A stretch of 64,000 nucleotides of DNA, from contig JASBNA010000043.1 in NCBI GenBank assembly GCA_038087015.1, positions 327,760 through 391,759 of the forward strand, in the 5' to 3' direction. Shown one piece after another: positions 1 through 8,928 of this stretch (positions are counted from its first letter, which is position 1; every line of letters starts with the position of its first letter). The notes beneath the pieces are model-generated. The model had not been told where the DNA came from. It saw only the letters and a program-made list of their open reading frames with translations, and searched no databases. This stretch comes from Cerrena zonata (Eukaryota; Basidiomycota; Agaricomycetes; Polyporales; Cerrenaceae). Both the position numbers and the translations under genes were made by a program.

Positions 1-474
1 TTTGGGACATGTTTAGATTTGTAAGTTACTTAATAAGACTTGCTTTAGTCAATTTGCTTTCACCAAAACACAAGTGATTTTGTAGGCTTTATATAATGAG
101 ACATCACTTGCAAAAAATGGTTCCAGCTTAACTGTGCGAAAATCCACAGCAAAAATGATATTTGATGTTCACCGATATTTCCACACCACTATTAATAAGC
201 GATTACTTAGTTCAATGCAAACTGCCAGTGCTGTGGTGGTTATTGTTAGAGCATGATACAATGAAATTTAATCGTACTATGTAATAGCGTGAGGGGTCAG
301 AAAACTATGTTTTTTATTTTTTGCAATCATTTGTCAAGTATGAAGGAGGATTTGTAAAGATTGTTACGGAGATATCTGTAATGAAAAATCATTTGTAATA
401 TGGAGAAATATCGCCTAGACGTTATTCTACAAGGTGGTTTCATAATCATTTTATTATTTATACATACTTCTACA
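1..474. other. Intergenic, no gene seen
   Basis: AT-rich sequence at the window edge, downstream of the 3' end of the minus-strand membrane-protein gene. I see no ORF, tRNA or notable repeat in it. Confidence 0.6.
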
Positions 475-1923
475 TTATTGGTAAGGTAAGTAAACAATTA
501 ATCTTTCAATACCAGTAGGATTGAAGGAGCCGTCGTATCTCACAATTTCACCATCGGCTTTCATATAGTATTGGGGCCAAGGTCTACCAGTGGAAGGATC
601 GATAGTAGGATCGAAGTTTTGTGGTCTATTATGGAGGGTTTTATTGACGAAATTATCGTTCGTTCCACTGTTACTGTAATCGAAATTGATATCATTTAAT
701 AAATTCAATCTTGAAATGTATAATGTAGTTAAAAACATGACTAGATCAGTCATCCAAACAAAAGTTGATATGATAATGAAAGCACTAGCAGCTTTTCTCA
801 TTGCACAAACTGACTTTGAAGGACATTTACTTTGTACTAAAACCGTTGAATTAACCATAATAAAAGACACTAAAGTCAATAAACAAGCAGCAGTACAATA
901 AAAGCTACCATTTCTTTTCTCAAAGTTAACAATTGATGATAAAAATAAAAATGCCGTTATCATTGAAATTATTTGATCAGCAATAAAGTATCTATAGATA
1001 CCTTTACCAATATCTTTATCGGTGCTTAGTAAAATACCGGATAATGATATAACAATCACTGCTGATATGATTTCAAAAATGTAAATGGCCCATTGTGCAG
1101 TGACTTTTACCGATTCTTCCCCTAATCCAGGATCGCTATAGATGTTTTTCAATTTGATGCTGAATAATGGCCGATTCATGACTGATTTAATCAAAACAAC
1201 TTCCATTTCTTTTTGTTTAGAGGTCATGCTTGTGTTTTCATCATCTATAGATGCACCATCAAGATATTTTTCGCCATTATGTTTCCTTCTTCTTCTCCAA
1301 CGTTTTTTATTCTTTTGTGGTGTTTCCTGGGGAGGAAGTTGTTCTTCCAAGGGTGGCTCCACAATTACATCTCTTGGTTGAGGCATCACGGGTATACTTT
1401 CACCCATGTTCACTCTTGAAGGACTATTTGGCTGGGGTTGGTATATTTTGTTCTGTGGTGGTGATTTTGGTGGTGGTGGTGGTACAATGTTATCCTGAGG
1501 AGGTATGCTTGGAATTGTGAATTCTGGTCTACCAGGAGAATTATAAGGAAGATGATCATTTAGCTTGGACTCGTCATAAACAGATGGTGGATAAGGAGTG
1601 AATTCACTTATATTATCATTTGTTTTATTAGATTTCATATAATATTGATATATTTCATTTTGAGGTTCATAATCATCAGTTTTTTTGGCAGATCGGTTTG
1701 AGTATAATTTAGTAGTTTTACCCAGTTCGTCATGTTCTAATATCTGTCTTGGGGGGTTATACTGTGTTGGGTCGTTATGAATGTTGAGTATCGATTCACT
1801 TCTATGATCGGTAGGGGTAGTATTCCTTGATCGATTTCTCGGGGTTGCACTGTCAAAATCAAACCTAGACAAATCACTAACAACCCTAATATCTTGTGGT
1901 CCATACGGATGAAATGCCAGCAT
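475..1923 (-). CDS. Four-TM membrane protein with long Pro-rich N-terminus (MARVEL-like topology)
   Basis: 482 aa from an ATG at 1923. The first ~200 residues are hydrophilic and rich in Pro, Asn and Ser, with a run of six prolines near residue 147 and a basic cluster around KKRWRRRRK at about 205-215. The second half has four hydrophobic segments (roughly residues 280-300, 315-335, 345-365, 385-410), then a soluble tail. A cytosolic arm followed by a four-helix membrane bundle fits fungal MARVEL-like plasma-membrane proteins, but I cannot assign an orthologue. The basic cluster before the membrane domain suggests a cytosolic N-terminus. The gene appears intact and is isolated, with over 1.5 kb of non-coding DNA upstream. 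Confidence 0.75.
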   Translation of the reverse strand: MLAFHPYGPQDIRVVSDLSRFDFDSATPRNRSRNTTPTDHRSESILNIHNDPTQYNPPRQILEHDELGKTTKLYSNRSAKKTDDYEPQNEIYQYYMKSNKTNDNISEFTPYPPSVYDESKLNDHLPYNSPGRPEFTIPSIPPQDNIVPPPPPKSPPQNKIYQPQPNSPSRVNMGESIPVMPQPRDVIVEPPLEEQLPPQETPQKNKKRWRRRRKHNGEKYLDGASIDDENTSMTSKQKEMEVVLIKSVMNRPLFSIKLKNIYSDPGLGEESVKVTAQWAIYIFEIISAVIVISLSGILLSTDKDIGKGIYRYFIADQIISMITAFLFLSSIVNFEKRNGSFYCTAACLLTLVSFIMVNSTVLVQSKCPSKSVCAMRKAASAFIIISTFVWMTDLVMFLTTLYISRLNLLNDINFDYSNSGTNDNFVNKTLHNRPQNFDPTIDPSTGRPWPQYYMKADGEIVRYDGSFNPTGIERLIVYLPYQ

Positions 1924-3435
1924 TCTTACTTCGAAAAAGAAGAACTTAGAAGAGTAAGGTTTAAACTAATTTAAAAATTTAATACAAATGTTGAAGAAAA
2001 TTGAATAATCGGATCTTGATACAGTACTAAACCAGAAAGGTTTTTAGCCTTTTAATGTTGTAAAGCGGGAAAAGTCATAAAACATCGTTTATTGTTCGAG
2101 CCAACCCATTACTAGCTTGTCTAATAATCTTCAATAATCCTTATGGAGACAATAAATCGGTTACATTGACATCCAAGGTATAACCAGCATTTCGGGCCTA
2201 ATGCGGTTAGATTGTCAATAATAAACCTCCGTACATACACACGTATAAAATTATTCATAATATATACACTACCGTTATAGACACCCTGAGAGCATAGACC
2301 AGCCAGACGATAGGGATATCCTTGATTCTCTGTTATCTGTCACTACTTATCTCTTACTGCTTAACTGTGTTCAATTTGAGAGGTGTTTTGAATTGCCGCA
2401 AATTGATGCTATTAATTTGTTTTTTATTTGTTCTCTGTTTTTTTATTAACATCAGGATAATCTGAAGAGCGATTGGGTAGATGGGTGTAATTCACAGCTT
2501 TTATGGGTTACTCCAGTCGAATATAAATCTGTAAACTCTTTTCAAAAGAGCCTATCTGAAAGATCTGAAAATACGAGTTTTAAATCAAATGCGAGATTTT
2601 TGTTATTTGACTGCAAAAAAATGCAAAATATAATTCGTTTCGCCGTTAAGTATTCAAAAGTTAGAAAAATTGAAGATGTCAGGCCTAGGTAATATGATGA
2701 ACAGGTAATTTATATTGTTTGACGAATACATCGGTGTTTACAAAGTTCAAGAGCTTGCTTTATGTCGTATAATAATACATTCATATCAACTACCAAGTCT
2801 CCATAAATCTAGATTGCCAAATTCAAAATGAAATCCGCAAGATGAGCAATTCAAATATCGTTTTATTTCAAAGGACTATGGTCAGTTTATGGGTAGTCAG
2901 ACCTCCAAGTACGTCCAGTAAATACACATACTTTTCAAAATGGAAAATCACACACCATAAGACAATAGTTATTACAGCCCAAAGGAACATGCAACCAATA
3001 AATAAAAAAGGCAAAGAGGCTGTTAATAGTTTTCGACGTATAATTCAACAAATGAAGTCACTAAGGTCTACAGAAAAGAGAAGTACTCGCTTCGCTTTCA
3101 CTGGCAAAGCAATTTTCTTTATAAATATGCCTCCTCGAAGAAAGAGAAATAGTACGCTGGTGCGTTATATTGATGATATTGCCTTGAAAAGACGTAAATC
3201 AAATCGGAACATCATTACAGCCTGCGGTCAGGCAAAATTCTGGTTCAAGAACAATCATTTTTCTGGCATTCACCAAACTATTTTATAATTCAATAAACCA
3301 TAAATAGACTTAATAAAATCCAAAATAAAAGGCAAAAGTCCTCTATTTCAAGATTTGAAAAAGAAAGTCCCAAATGTTTTCCTCAAAACCAAATTCAAAT
3401 CGAAAAGCCAGAAAATTATTTTCAACAAGAAAAGC
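1924..3435. other. 1.5-kb intergenic region with one doubtful ORF
   Basis: Mostly AT-rich spacer between the membrane-protein gene and tRNA-Lys. The only sizeable ORF is 2842-3288 (+, 148 aa, ATG start). It is very basic, with clusters such as MPPRRKRNS, and I recognise no domain. I found no TACTAAC branch point that would join it to the short ATG-initiated frame at 2675. It could be a lineage-specific gene or chance; there is no positive support. Confidence 0.35.
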
Positions 3436-3508
3436 GCCTGGTTAGCTCAATGGCTAGAGCGTGTGACTTTTAATCACAAGGTTGCGGGTTCGACCCCCGC
3501 ATCGGGCT
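3436..3508 (+). tRNA. tRNA-Lys(UUU)
   Basis: 73 nt fold as a complete cloverleaf. The acceptor stem pairs GCCTGGT (3436-3442) with ATCGGGC (3501-3507), including G-U pairs, and discriminator T3508. The D arm holds TAGCTCAATGG and the T arm is GCGGG-TTCGACC-CCCGC. The anticodon stem TGTGA/TCACA closes the loop CTTTTAA, giving anticodon TTT (Lys). There is no intron. A T-run (TTTTCTTTTT) follows as a Pol III terminator. It is the only tRNA I found; no other GGTTCRANYC B-box lies in a tRNA-like context. Confidence 0.95.
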
Positions 3509-4268
3509 TTTCTTTTTGCTCCTCCAATTTTTGTTTTCTCGATCCAGTGCTAACCCTACTACATTACACCCACCCAGACCACCTGCTCATCGATCTCGCT
3601 TAATGTGGTTATTTCTCCAGGAAAACAGGACCCAACCAGGATGATTCAAAATGACTCAATGCAAACGGGAAATACAAAGCGAGCTCCAGGCCATTCCGAC
3701 TCTTGCCGGGACACCCAGCCAGATTGAACCAATAATATGACTTGCGGAGTTTTTGACAGTGCGGACTCCGAAACATCCACCCGGGAGCACAACAAAGTCC
3801 CACCAAACTCTCTCAAGGCTACTTGGTACTTACCCATAGGTACTAGTAGATACTAGTAGATACCAGTAGGTACCGGCAACGATTTCATCGAATCAGCGAG
3901 CTTGTTTTTGAAATTATGCGATCCCGTTGAATTTCGGAGACAAAACCGCGACATTTTCCTGGTTTTGGTGGGGCATCCGGTGCGTTGAGAGGCATTCGGA
4001 GCGCGCGACATTGGCTAAAGTATGGGAGAATACCCGAAACCCTTCTCAAATGTCGTTTTGTCATGGATTTTCTCTCAATAAAAAAATTTTTTTTTTTGTT
4101 TTGTTAGCAGAAAACGATCGGGTCAAAAAGCACTATAGTTAGAAAAAAATATCTTTTTAAAAATGTATAGCAACTACTTTTTCTTTTAGATATATCAATT
4201 ATTTATATATTCTAATTCATAGGCTAAGTAATTGGAGCAAGATCCATTAAGTCCATTGCACAAACAAG
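3509..4268. promoter_or_regulatory. KGD2 upstream region with repeated CGCGACATT motif
   Basis: The region holds a 10-bp tandem repeat (3841-3876), then three copies of one motif: CGCGACATT at 3947-3955, CGCGACATT at 4004-4012, and the inverted core AATGTCG at 4049-4055. The KGD2 ATG is at 4269. The same nonamer occurs as inverted pairs upstream of PHB2 and of the pirin gene. The motif copies are seen directly; a regulatory role is inference. ORFs predicted here on either strand look spurious. Confidence 0.45.
3841..3876. repeat. 10-bp tandem repeat (tactagtaga)
   Basis: Three to four units: tactagtaga twice exactly, then taccagtagg and a partial taccgg. It lies in the spacer upstream of KGD2. 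Confidence 0.85.
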
Positions 4269-5612
4269 ATGTTATCTAGAAGTATTAGATCAACTAGTCG
4301 TGGTTTACCCCGTTTAAGTAAGAATGGGTTAAATGCTAAACCAATGATTAATTTAAATTTAAAAATTGCATCAATTAATTCAAGTAGATCATTATCATTT
4401 TCCAATAGACCGGTTAATAACTTTAGTATGATTAATTTACAACAAAGACGTTTGGCTTCTCAAAGTGTTAAAGTTCCCGAAATGGCTGAATCTATTACTG
4501 AAGGTACTTTATCAGCTTTTAGTAAAGAAGTCGGTGAATTTGTTAGTCAAGATGAAACCATTGCTACCATTGAAACTGATAAGATTGATGTTGAAGTCAA
4601 TGCTCCAGTTAGTGGTACTATTACTGAATTCTTGGTTAATGTTGAAGATACTGTTGAAGTTGGTCAAGAAATTATTAAGATAGAAGAAGGTGATGCTCCT
4701 GCCGGTGGTGCTGCTCCAAAGAAGGAAGAACCAAAGGAAGAACCAAAGAAGGAAGAACCAAAGAAGGAAGAACCAAAGAAGGAAGAACCAAAGAAAGAAG
4801 AACCAAAGAAGGAAGAACCAAAGAAGGAAGAACCAAAGAAAGAACAACCAAAGAAAGAACAACCAAAAGAAACTAAACAAGAATCAACCCCAAGCTTCAC
4901 CAATTTCTCTAGAAATGAAGAACGTGTTAAAATGAACAGAATGAGATTAAGAATTGCTGAACGTTTGAAGGAATCTCAAAATACCGCTGCTTCCTTAACT
5001 ACTTTTAATGAAGTTGATATGTCTAATTTAATGGATATGAGAAAATTATATAAAGATGAAATGTTAGAAGCTACCGGTATTAAATTAGGTTTTATGGGTG
5101 CTTTTGCCAAAGCATCTACTTTAGCTGCTAAAACCATTCCTGCAGTTAATGCTAGTATCGAAAATAACGATACCATGGTTTTCAGAGATTATACTGATAT
5201 TTCTGTTGCTGTTGCCACTCCAAAAGGCTTAGTTACTCCAGTTGTTAGAAACGCTGAATCCTTATCAATCTTGGGTATTGAAAAAGAAATTTCTAACTTG
5301 GGTAAAAAAGCTAGAGATGGTAAATTAACTTTAGAAGATATGACCGGTGGTACTTTCACCATTTCAAATGGTGGTGTTTTCGGTTCCTTATACGGTACTC
5401 CAATCATTAACTTACCTCAAACCGCTGTTTTAGGTTTACATGGTGTTAAACAAAGACCAGTCACTGTTAATGGTGAAATTGTTTCAAGACCAATGATGTA
5501 CATGGCTTTAACTTATGATCACAGAGTCTTGGATGGTCGTGAAGCTGTTACCTTCTTGAAAACCGTTAAAGAATTAATCGAAGATCCAAGAAAGATGTTA
5601 TTATTACAATAG
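4269..5612 (+). CDS. KGD2: Dihydrolipoyl succinyltransferase, E2 of 2-oxoglutarate dehydrogenase
   Basis: 447 aa. E2 core enzyme of the 2-oxoglutarate dehydrogenase complex, which transfers the succinyl group from lipoyl-lysine to CoA in the mitochondrial matrix (TCA cycle). Residues 1-64 form a Ser/Arg-rich, acid-free presequence. The lipoyl domain spans about 66-142, with lipoyl-Lys105 in ETDKIDV. The linker (about 150-205) is a run of KKEEP repeats from a 15-bp DNA repeat, with no peripheral-subunit-binding domain, as is usual for E2o. The acyltransferase domain fills the rest; its catalytic HxxxDG is His418/Asp422 in [11 protein letters not shown]. The length matches yeast Kgd2. Codon use is strongly biased, with no obvious CTG, as expected of a highly expressed gene. 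It heads a tandem plus-strand run of four genes. Confidence 0.96.
   Translation: MLSRSIRSTSRGLPRLSKNGLNAKPMINLNLKIASINSSRSLSFSNRPVNNFSMINLQQRRLASQSVKVPEMAESITEGTLSAFSKEVGEFVSQDETIATIETDKIDVEVNAPVSGTITEFLVNVEDTVEVGQEIIKIEEGDAPAGGAAPKKEEPKEEPKKEEPKKEEPKKEEPKKEEPKKEEPKKEEPKKEQPKKEQPKETKQESTPSFTNFSRNEERVKMNRMRLRIAERLKESQNTAASLTTFNEVDMSNLMDMRKLYKDEMLEATGIKLGFMGAFAKASTLAAKTIPAVNASIENNDTMVFRDYTDISVAVATPKGLVTPVVRNAESLSILGIEKEISNLGKKARDGKLTLEDMTGGTFTISNGGVFGSLYGTPIINLPQTAVLGLHGVKQRPVTVNGEIVSRPMMYMALTYDHRVLDGREAVTFLKTVKELIEDPRKMLLLQ
4723..4870. repeat. 15-bp coding repeat in KGD2 linker
   Basis: About nine near-identical copies of a 15-bp unit (aagaaggaagaacca) encode the KKEEP linker between the lipoyl and catalytic domains. 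Such arrays expand and contract easily, so linker length is probably polymorphic. Several antisense ORFs predicted here are artefacts of the repeat. Confidence 0.85.
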
Positions 5613-5789
5613 ATTCTTTGATATCCGATTTTGAATCTCTATTTATAATATAAAAAATTTTTTGTCAGTACGTTTTGTAGAGACCTCATTTTTTTTTTTG
5701 TTTTTCTACTGTTAACTATTTTGAATTTTTTCACTATTTGACCTTTCATTCAAAGTAATATTTGATCTTTGATTCAAATTAAGGCAGAC

Positions 5790-7619
5790 ATGTCGAGAAG
5801 ACAGCTTACGTTTCTAAGGCATGTTGGTTCCATGAGCAAACCGTATATGGAATCAAATCATATACCGGAAGCGTCTGCTCAGTTAATGGAAGATATCTAC
5901 GATGAATCAAAATTGAAAGGTCATAGAAGGAAATTAATCAATACTACGAATAGGATCATACTATCAAATCATTACAAAAAACTAAGAGAAAAGATTGTTG
6001 AAAACTTCGCTCAACCAGACAACACTGATGTCTTATTCAAGGAATCCACTAGCAAATCGTTAAATATCCCGTTTCAAGAATTTCTTAATCCCCAACAGCC
6101 AACCTTATCATACTCCAATATTTATATAAGAAATTCAATAGAATTATTAGTCCAATCATTAATAACCTCAATATTGGTGGAATTCAATCTACGCTGTGCG
6201 TTCAAACAAGAGTTCCGTGATCAAGAATATTTCTTAAAAGAAGAATCATATCTTTCGAAAATCCCCGATGAAAATTCAAAATACGAAATACTTAAAATAT
6301 TGACAAAAGTATACCAACTGGAAGAGCAGCCAAATTCAATTGAGGAATTTGTCAAAAGTCTTGATCAAGAATCGGTTGATTATTTATTAGATATTGACTT
6401 AAAACAAAATCCTCAGTTTGCTTCATTAGAACAGTATCGAGAGGATTTTAATTTTATTAAATCTTCGAGGTTTTTAAATTATTCCAAGTCAGATGTTTCA
6501 AGGTTTGTTAAAAATGAATGTGTGATTAGCTTCAATCTGGTTGAGATAAATAATAATGAATATTTAACCAAGTTTAAAAACATTTTTAAAAGCTATGAAT
6601 CAGATGATACTAAATTTAAACACCTTAATTTATTAACCAAGTTAACCAATGCATTAATTAGTTCTAGAACTTATACCCCCGATATAAGCATATTCAAATA
6701 TTTGCTAGACAAATTTGATCAGTATGGTTTATTAAACTATCAAACACTAGTTGTTGATTCTTTACCACCATATCAATTCATGAGATCAGTTTTATCAAGT
6801 TCAAGCCAAATTAAGTCTCCAAAAATAGCTCAATCATACCAGACATTAGTTGAGGAAGACCCAGAAATACTAACTTCCTTGTTGAAATACTACGTTAAGC
6901 AAGATGATTCGAAAGGATTCAAAGAGTTATTACAGTACTTCAGATTGAACGAAATTAAAGAAAATAATAAATCTTTATCCAACTCTGCCGCTGCCCCCTT
7001 TTTATCCAAATCAAGATTTTCAAGCAAATTCGCCGAAATCATGCCTATGATTACTTTCAACTGTTCAAACCCTATACTAATTTCAAGCGAAGTTATATTA
7101 ATTGCCATTGAAGGTTGTATAAAATTTAGTTTGTTTGAATATATCGATCTAATATTTAATAAGAGAGTAATTTATTCAACAAAAGAGAACAATAAAATCG
7201 CTCTCTGGTTGGGGAAATCTTCGAAGGTGTCAGAAACAGAACAAGCATTATTAATATCAAAAGGTTTAACTCTAAATGAGTTTGAACTGAAACTTTTCAA
7301 TAAGAAAATTTTCAGTCTTTTATTACAAGCAAGTGCAAAATCAAATGACTTAGGAAGAATCATGTGGTTAGTTCCTCATCTAAATGAATATTTAAAGAAT
7401 AAATTACAGAATGACGACTGCAAAAATCATATTGAATTTATTAAGCATCACGTCGCGAATAACACTGAAACCTCAGAAGAGTTCACCGCAAAGGATTCTT
7501 CGAGCCCGATAGATCTAGAGTTCATTAGAACAATCTACAATACCTTAACGATTTTGAAAGTCGAAGGTTTGGTATTGACTTACGATCGTATCTTCGACTT
7601 TAAGTCGATTGTTAAGTAG
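5790..7619 (+). CDS. Unidentified 609-aa protein, possible mitochondrial expression factor
   Basis: The first ATG in frame is at 5790 (MSRRQLTFLRHVG); an upstream TTG extension is not a plausible yeast start. The N-terminus is basic and lacks acidic residues for about 25 positions, consistent with a mitochondrial presequence. The rest is helical, Leu/Lys/Asn-rich and without an obvious catalytic motif or membrane segment, resembling fast-evolving helical-repeat factors that control mitochondrial mRNA processing or translation (Atp22/Aep-type). That functional suggestion is inference from composition only. The ORF is intact and lies 177 bp downstream of KGD2 on the same strand. Confidence 0.7.
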   Translation: MSRRQLTFLRHVGSMSKPYMESNHIPEASAQLMEDIYDESKLKGHRRKLINTTNRIILSNHYKKLREKIVENFAQPDNTDVLFKESTSKSLNIPFQEFLNPQQPTLSYSNIYIRNSIELLVQSLITSILVEFNLRCAFKQEFRDQEYFLKEESYLSKIPDENSKYEILKILTKVYQLEEQPNSIEEFVKSLDQESVDYLLDIDLKQNPQFASLEQYREDFNFIKSSRFLNYSKSDVSRFVKNECVISFNLVEINNNEYLTKFKNIFKSYESDDTKFKHLNLLTKLTNALISSRTYTPDISIFKYLLDKFDQYGLLNYQTLVVDSLPPYQFMRSVLSSSSQIKSPKIAQSYQTLVEEDPEILTSLLKYYVKQDDSKGFKELLQYFRLNEIKENNKSLSNSAAAPFLSKSRFSSKFAEIMPMITFNCSNPILISSEVILIAIEGCIKFSLFEYIDLIFNKRVIYSTKENNKIALWLGKSSKVSETEQALLISKGLTLNEFELKLFNKKIFSLLLQASAKSNDLGRIMWLVPHLNEYLKNKLQNDDCKNHIEFIKHHVANNTETSEEFTAKDSSSPIDLEFIRTIYNTLTILKVEGLVLTYDRIFDFKSIVK

Positions 7620-7780
7620 CAGTCACGTGACTCTCATCACCAAAATTTCAATTTTTTTTTTTTTAAATAATTTTTTTCATTTTTGAATCATTATCTTCAC
7701 CACCACCACCACAACACCCAGTTGAAGACGTTCAAGAGACTCCTAGGCAGTCAAGACGATCCACAAAAATAAAACAAAAA

Positions 7781-8170
7781 ATGAAATTCTTAACTACCAA
7801 TTTCGTAAAGTGTGCAGTTAAAAGCTGCAACGCATCAACAGAATCATTCCCATTAAAATACACCGAATGTGAGTTAGCACAAGAAGAACAGGAATACAAC
7901 CCTGAGTTTCTCTGTCATATGCTAGAAAGATTGGATTGGGATGCAGTCGTCAAGGTGGCCAAAGATTTAGGCAATAATCAATTACCTCCAAATAAACCAA
8001 CCGAGTTAGACCCAATAATGGAAGATGACCAACTCATCTTAAAAGATTTACACGCTTTACTAATCGAAACTCAAATCTTAGAAGGGAAAATGACTTGCAA
8101 TAACTGTGGCCATATCTACTATATCAAGAACTCCGTTCCAAACTTCCTTTTACCTCCTCATTTATGTTAA
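7781..8170 (+). CDS. TRM112: Trm112, zinc-binding activator of methyltransferases
   Basis: 129 aa. Trm112 is the small obligate partner of the methyltransferases Trm9, Trm11, Mtq2 and Bud23, acting in tRNA, eRF1 and 18S rRNA methylation. It begins MKFLTTNFVKC, typical of the family. The four zinc ligands are visible as Cys11, Cys16, Cys106 and Cys109 (TCNNCGH near the C-terminus), and the C-terminal PNFLLPPHL partner-binding motif is present. The length is normal and the gene intact. It starts 162 bp after the preceding stop. Confidence 0.95.
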   Translation: MKFLTTNFVKCAVKSCNASTESFPLKYTECELAQEEQEYNPEFLCHMLERLDWDAVVKVAKDLGNNQLPPNKPTELDPIMEDDQLILKDLHALLIETQILEGKMTCNNCGHIYYIKNSVPNFLLPPHLC

Positions 8171-8928
8171 ATAGTCATGATCTCTTAGTATGTACCATAG
8201 CATTATATAATTCAAGTCCCAGCATCACCGTCTTGTAAACGCAACCGTCATTAAGACCGTTGGTATCTCGATAGCATCCTTAGATCAACGTCAACAAATA
8301 GAACGTTACTCCCACCCGTACACCTTAGCAAATATTGGCTGAGTTCGTTGCTCAAAATTGGCTCTCCTTTATATTTTTTTTTTTTTCTTTTTTGGTGATG
8401 AATTTTTGTAATTTCATTGAAAGTGCCAGATTCAATCTTAGTCCTTGCTTTTCTTCTTGTTCCTATTCAATCCTTTGAAGTTTACCTTTGGTTTACTATC
8501 TCTCATATTCTGATCTTGAGAAGTTTGGTGTTATCCATTTCTTTCATCAGAGGTTGTGTCAAACCAGCATTTTTACTGACACATAATCAAACCGTCATTC
8601 AAGACCATCACCAGATCTTGCTACTTTGATAAACACATTAGTTTTTTCAAGAAATTGAAGGGTTTGCTAATTACTCGTTCGTTTTTAAACTCTTGCCCCA
8701 ATCTTCCTGTCACTTGTCTTTGTTCTCGTGGCTTATCGGCAAGATCCATCATTGTTTAAAGCTCATTCATTTTGTACATTTTGCCTAAAAAAACAAAATA
8801 CAAAACAAGTTTATAGAGATTTTTAATTATCGACTTGCCAATAATATTGAATTATTGATTAGTTACTTGAATTTTAATTGGAGTTTTTCACGTATCTATA
8901 TCTTAATTGCCTTGATTTTTAGCCAATT
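8171..8928. other. Long leader/promoter of the FPK1-type kinase
   Basis: 758 bp of T-rich sequence between TRM112 and the kinase gene. The ORF at 8417-8629 lacks an ATG start and resembles no known protein. I see no RNA gene or strong repeat. Confidence 0.5.

Noticed and set aside
4512..4903. Long open frames antisense to KGD2 encoding Phe/Leu/Ser-rich repeats
   Set aside because: They mirror the 15-bp linker repeat of KGD2 and have no independent protein character.
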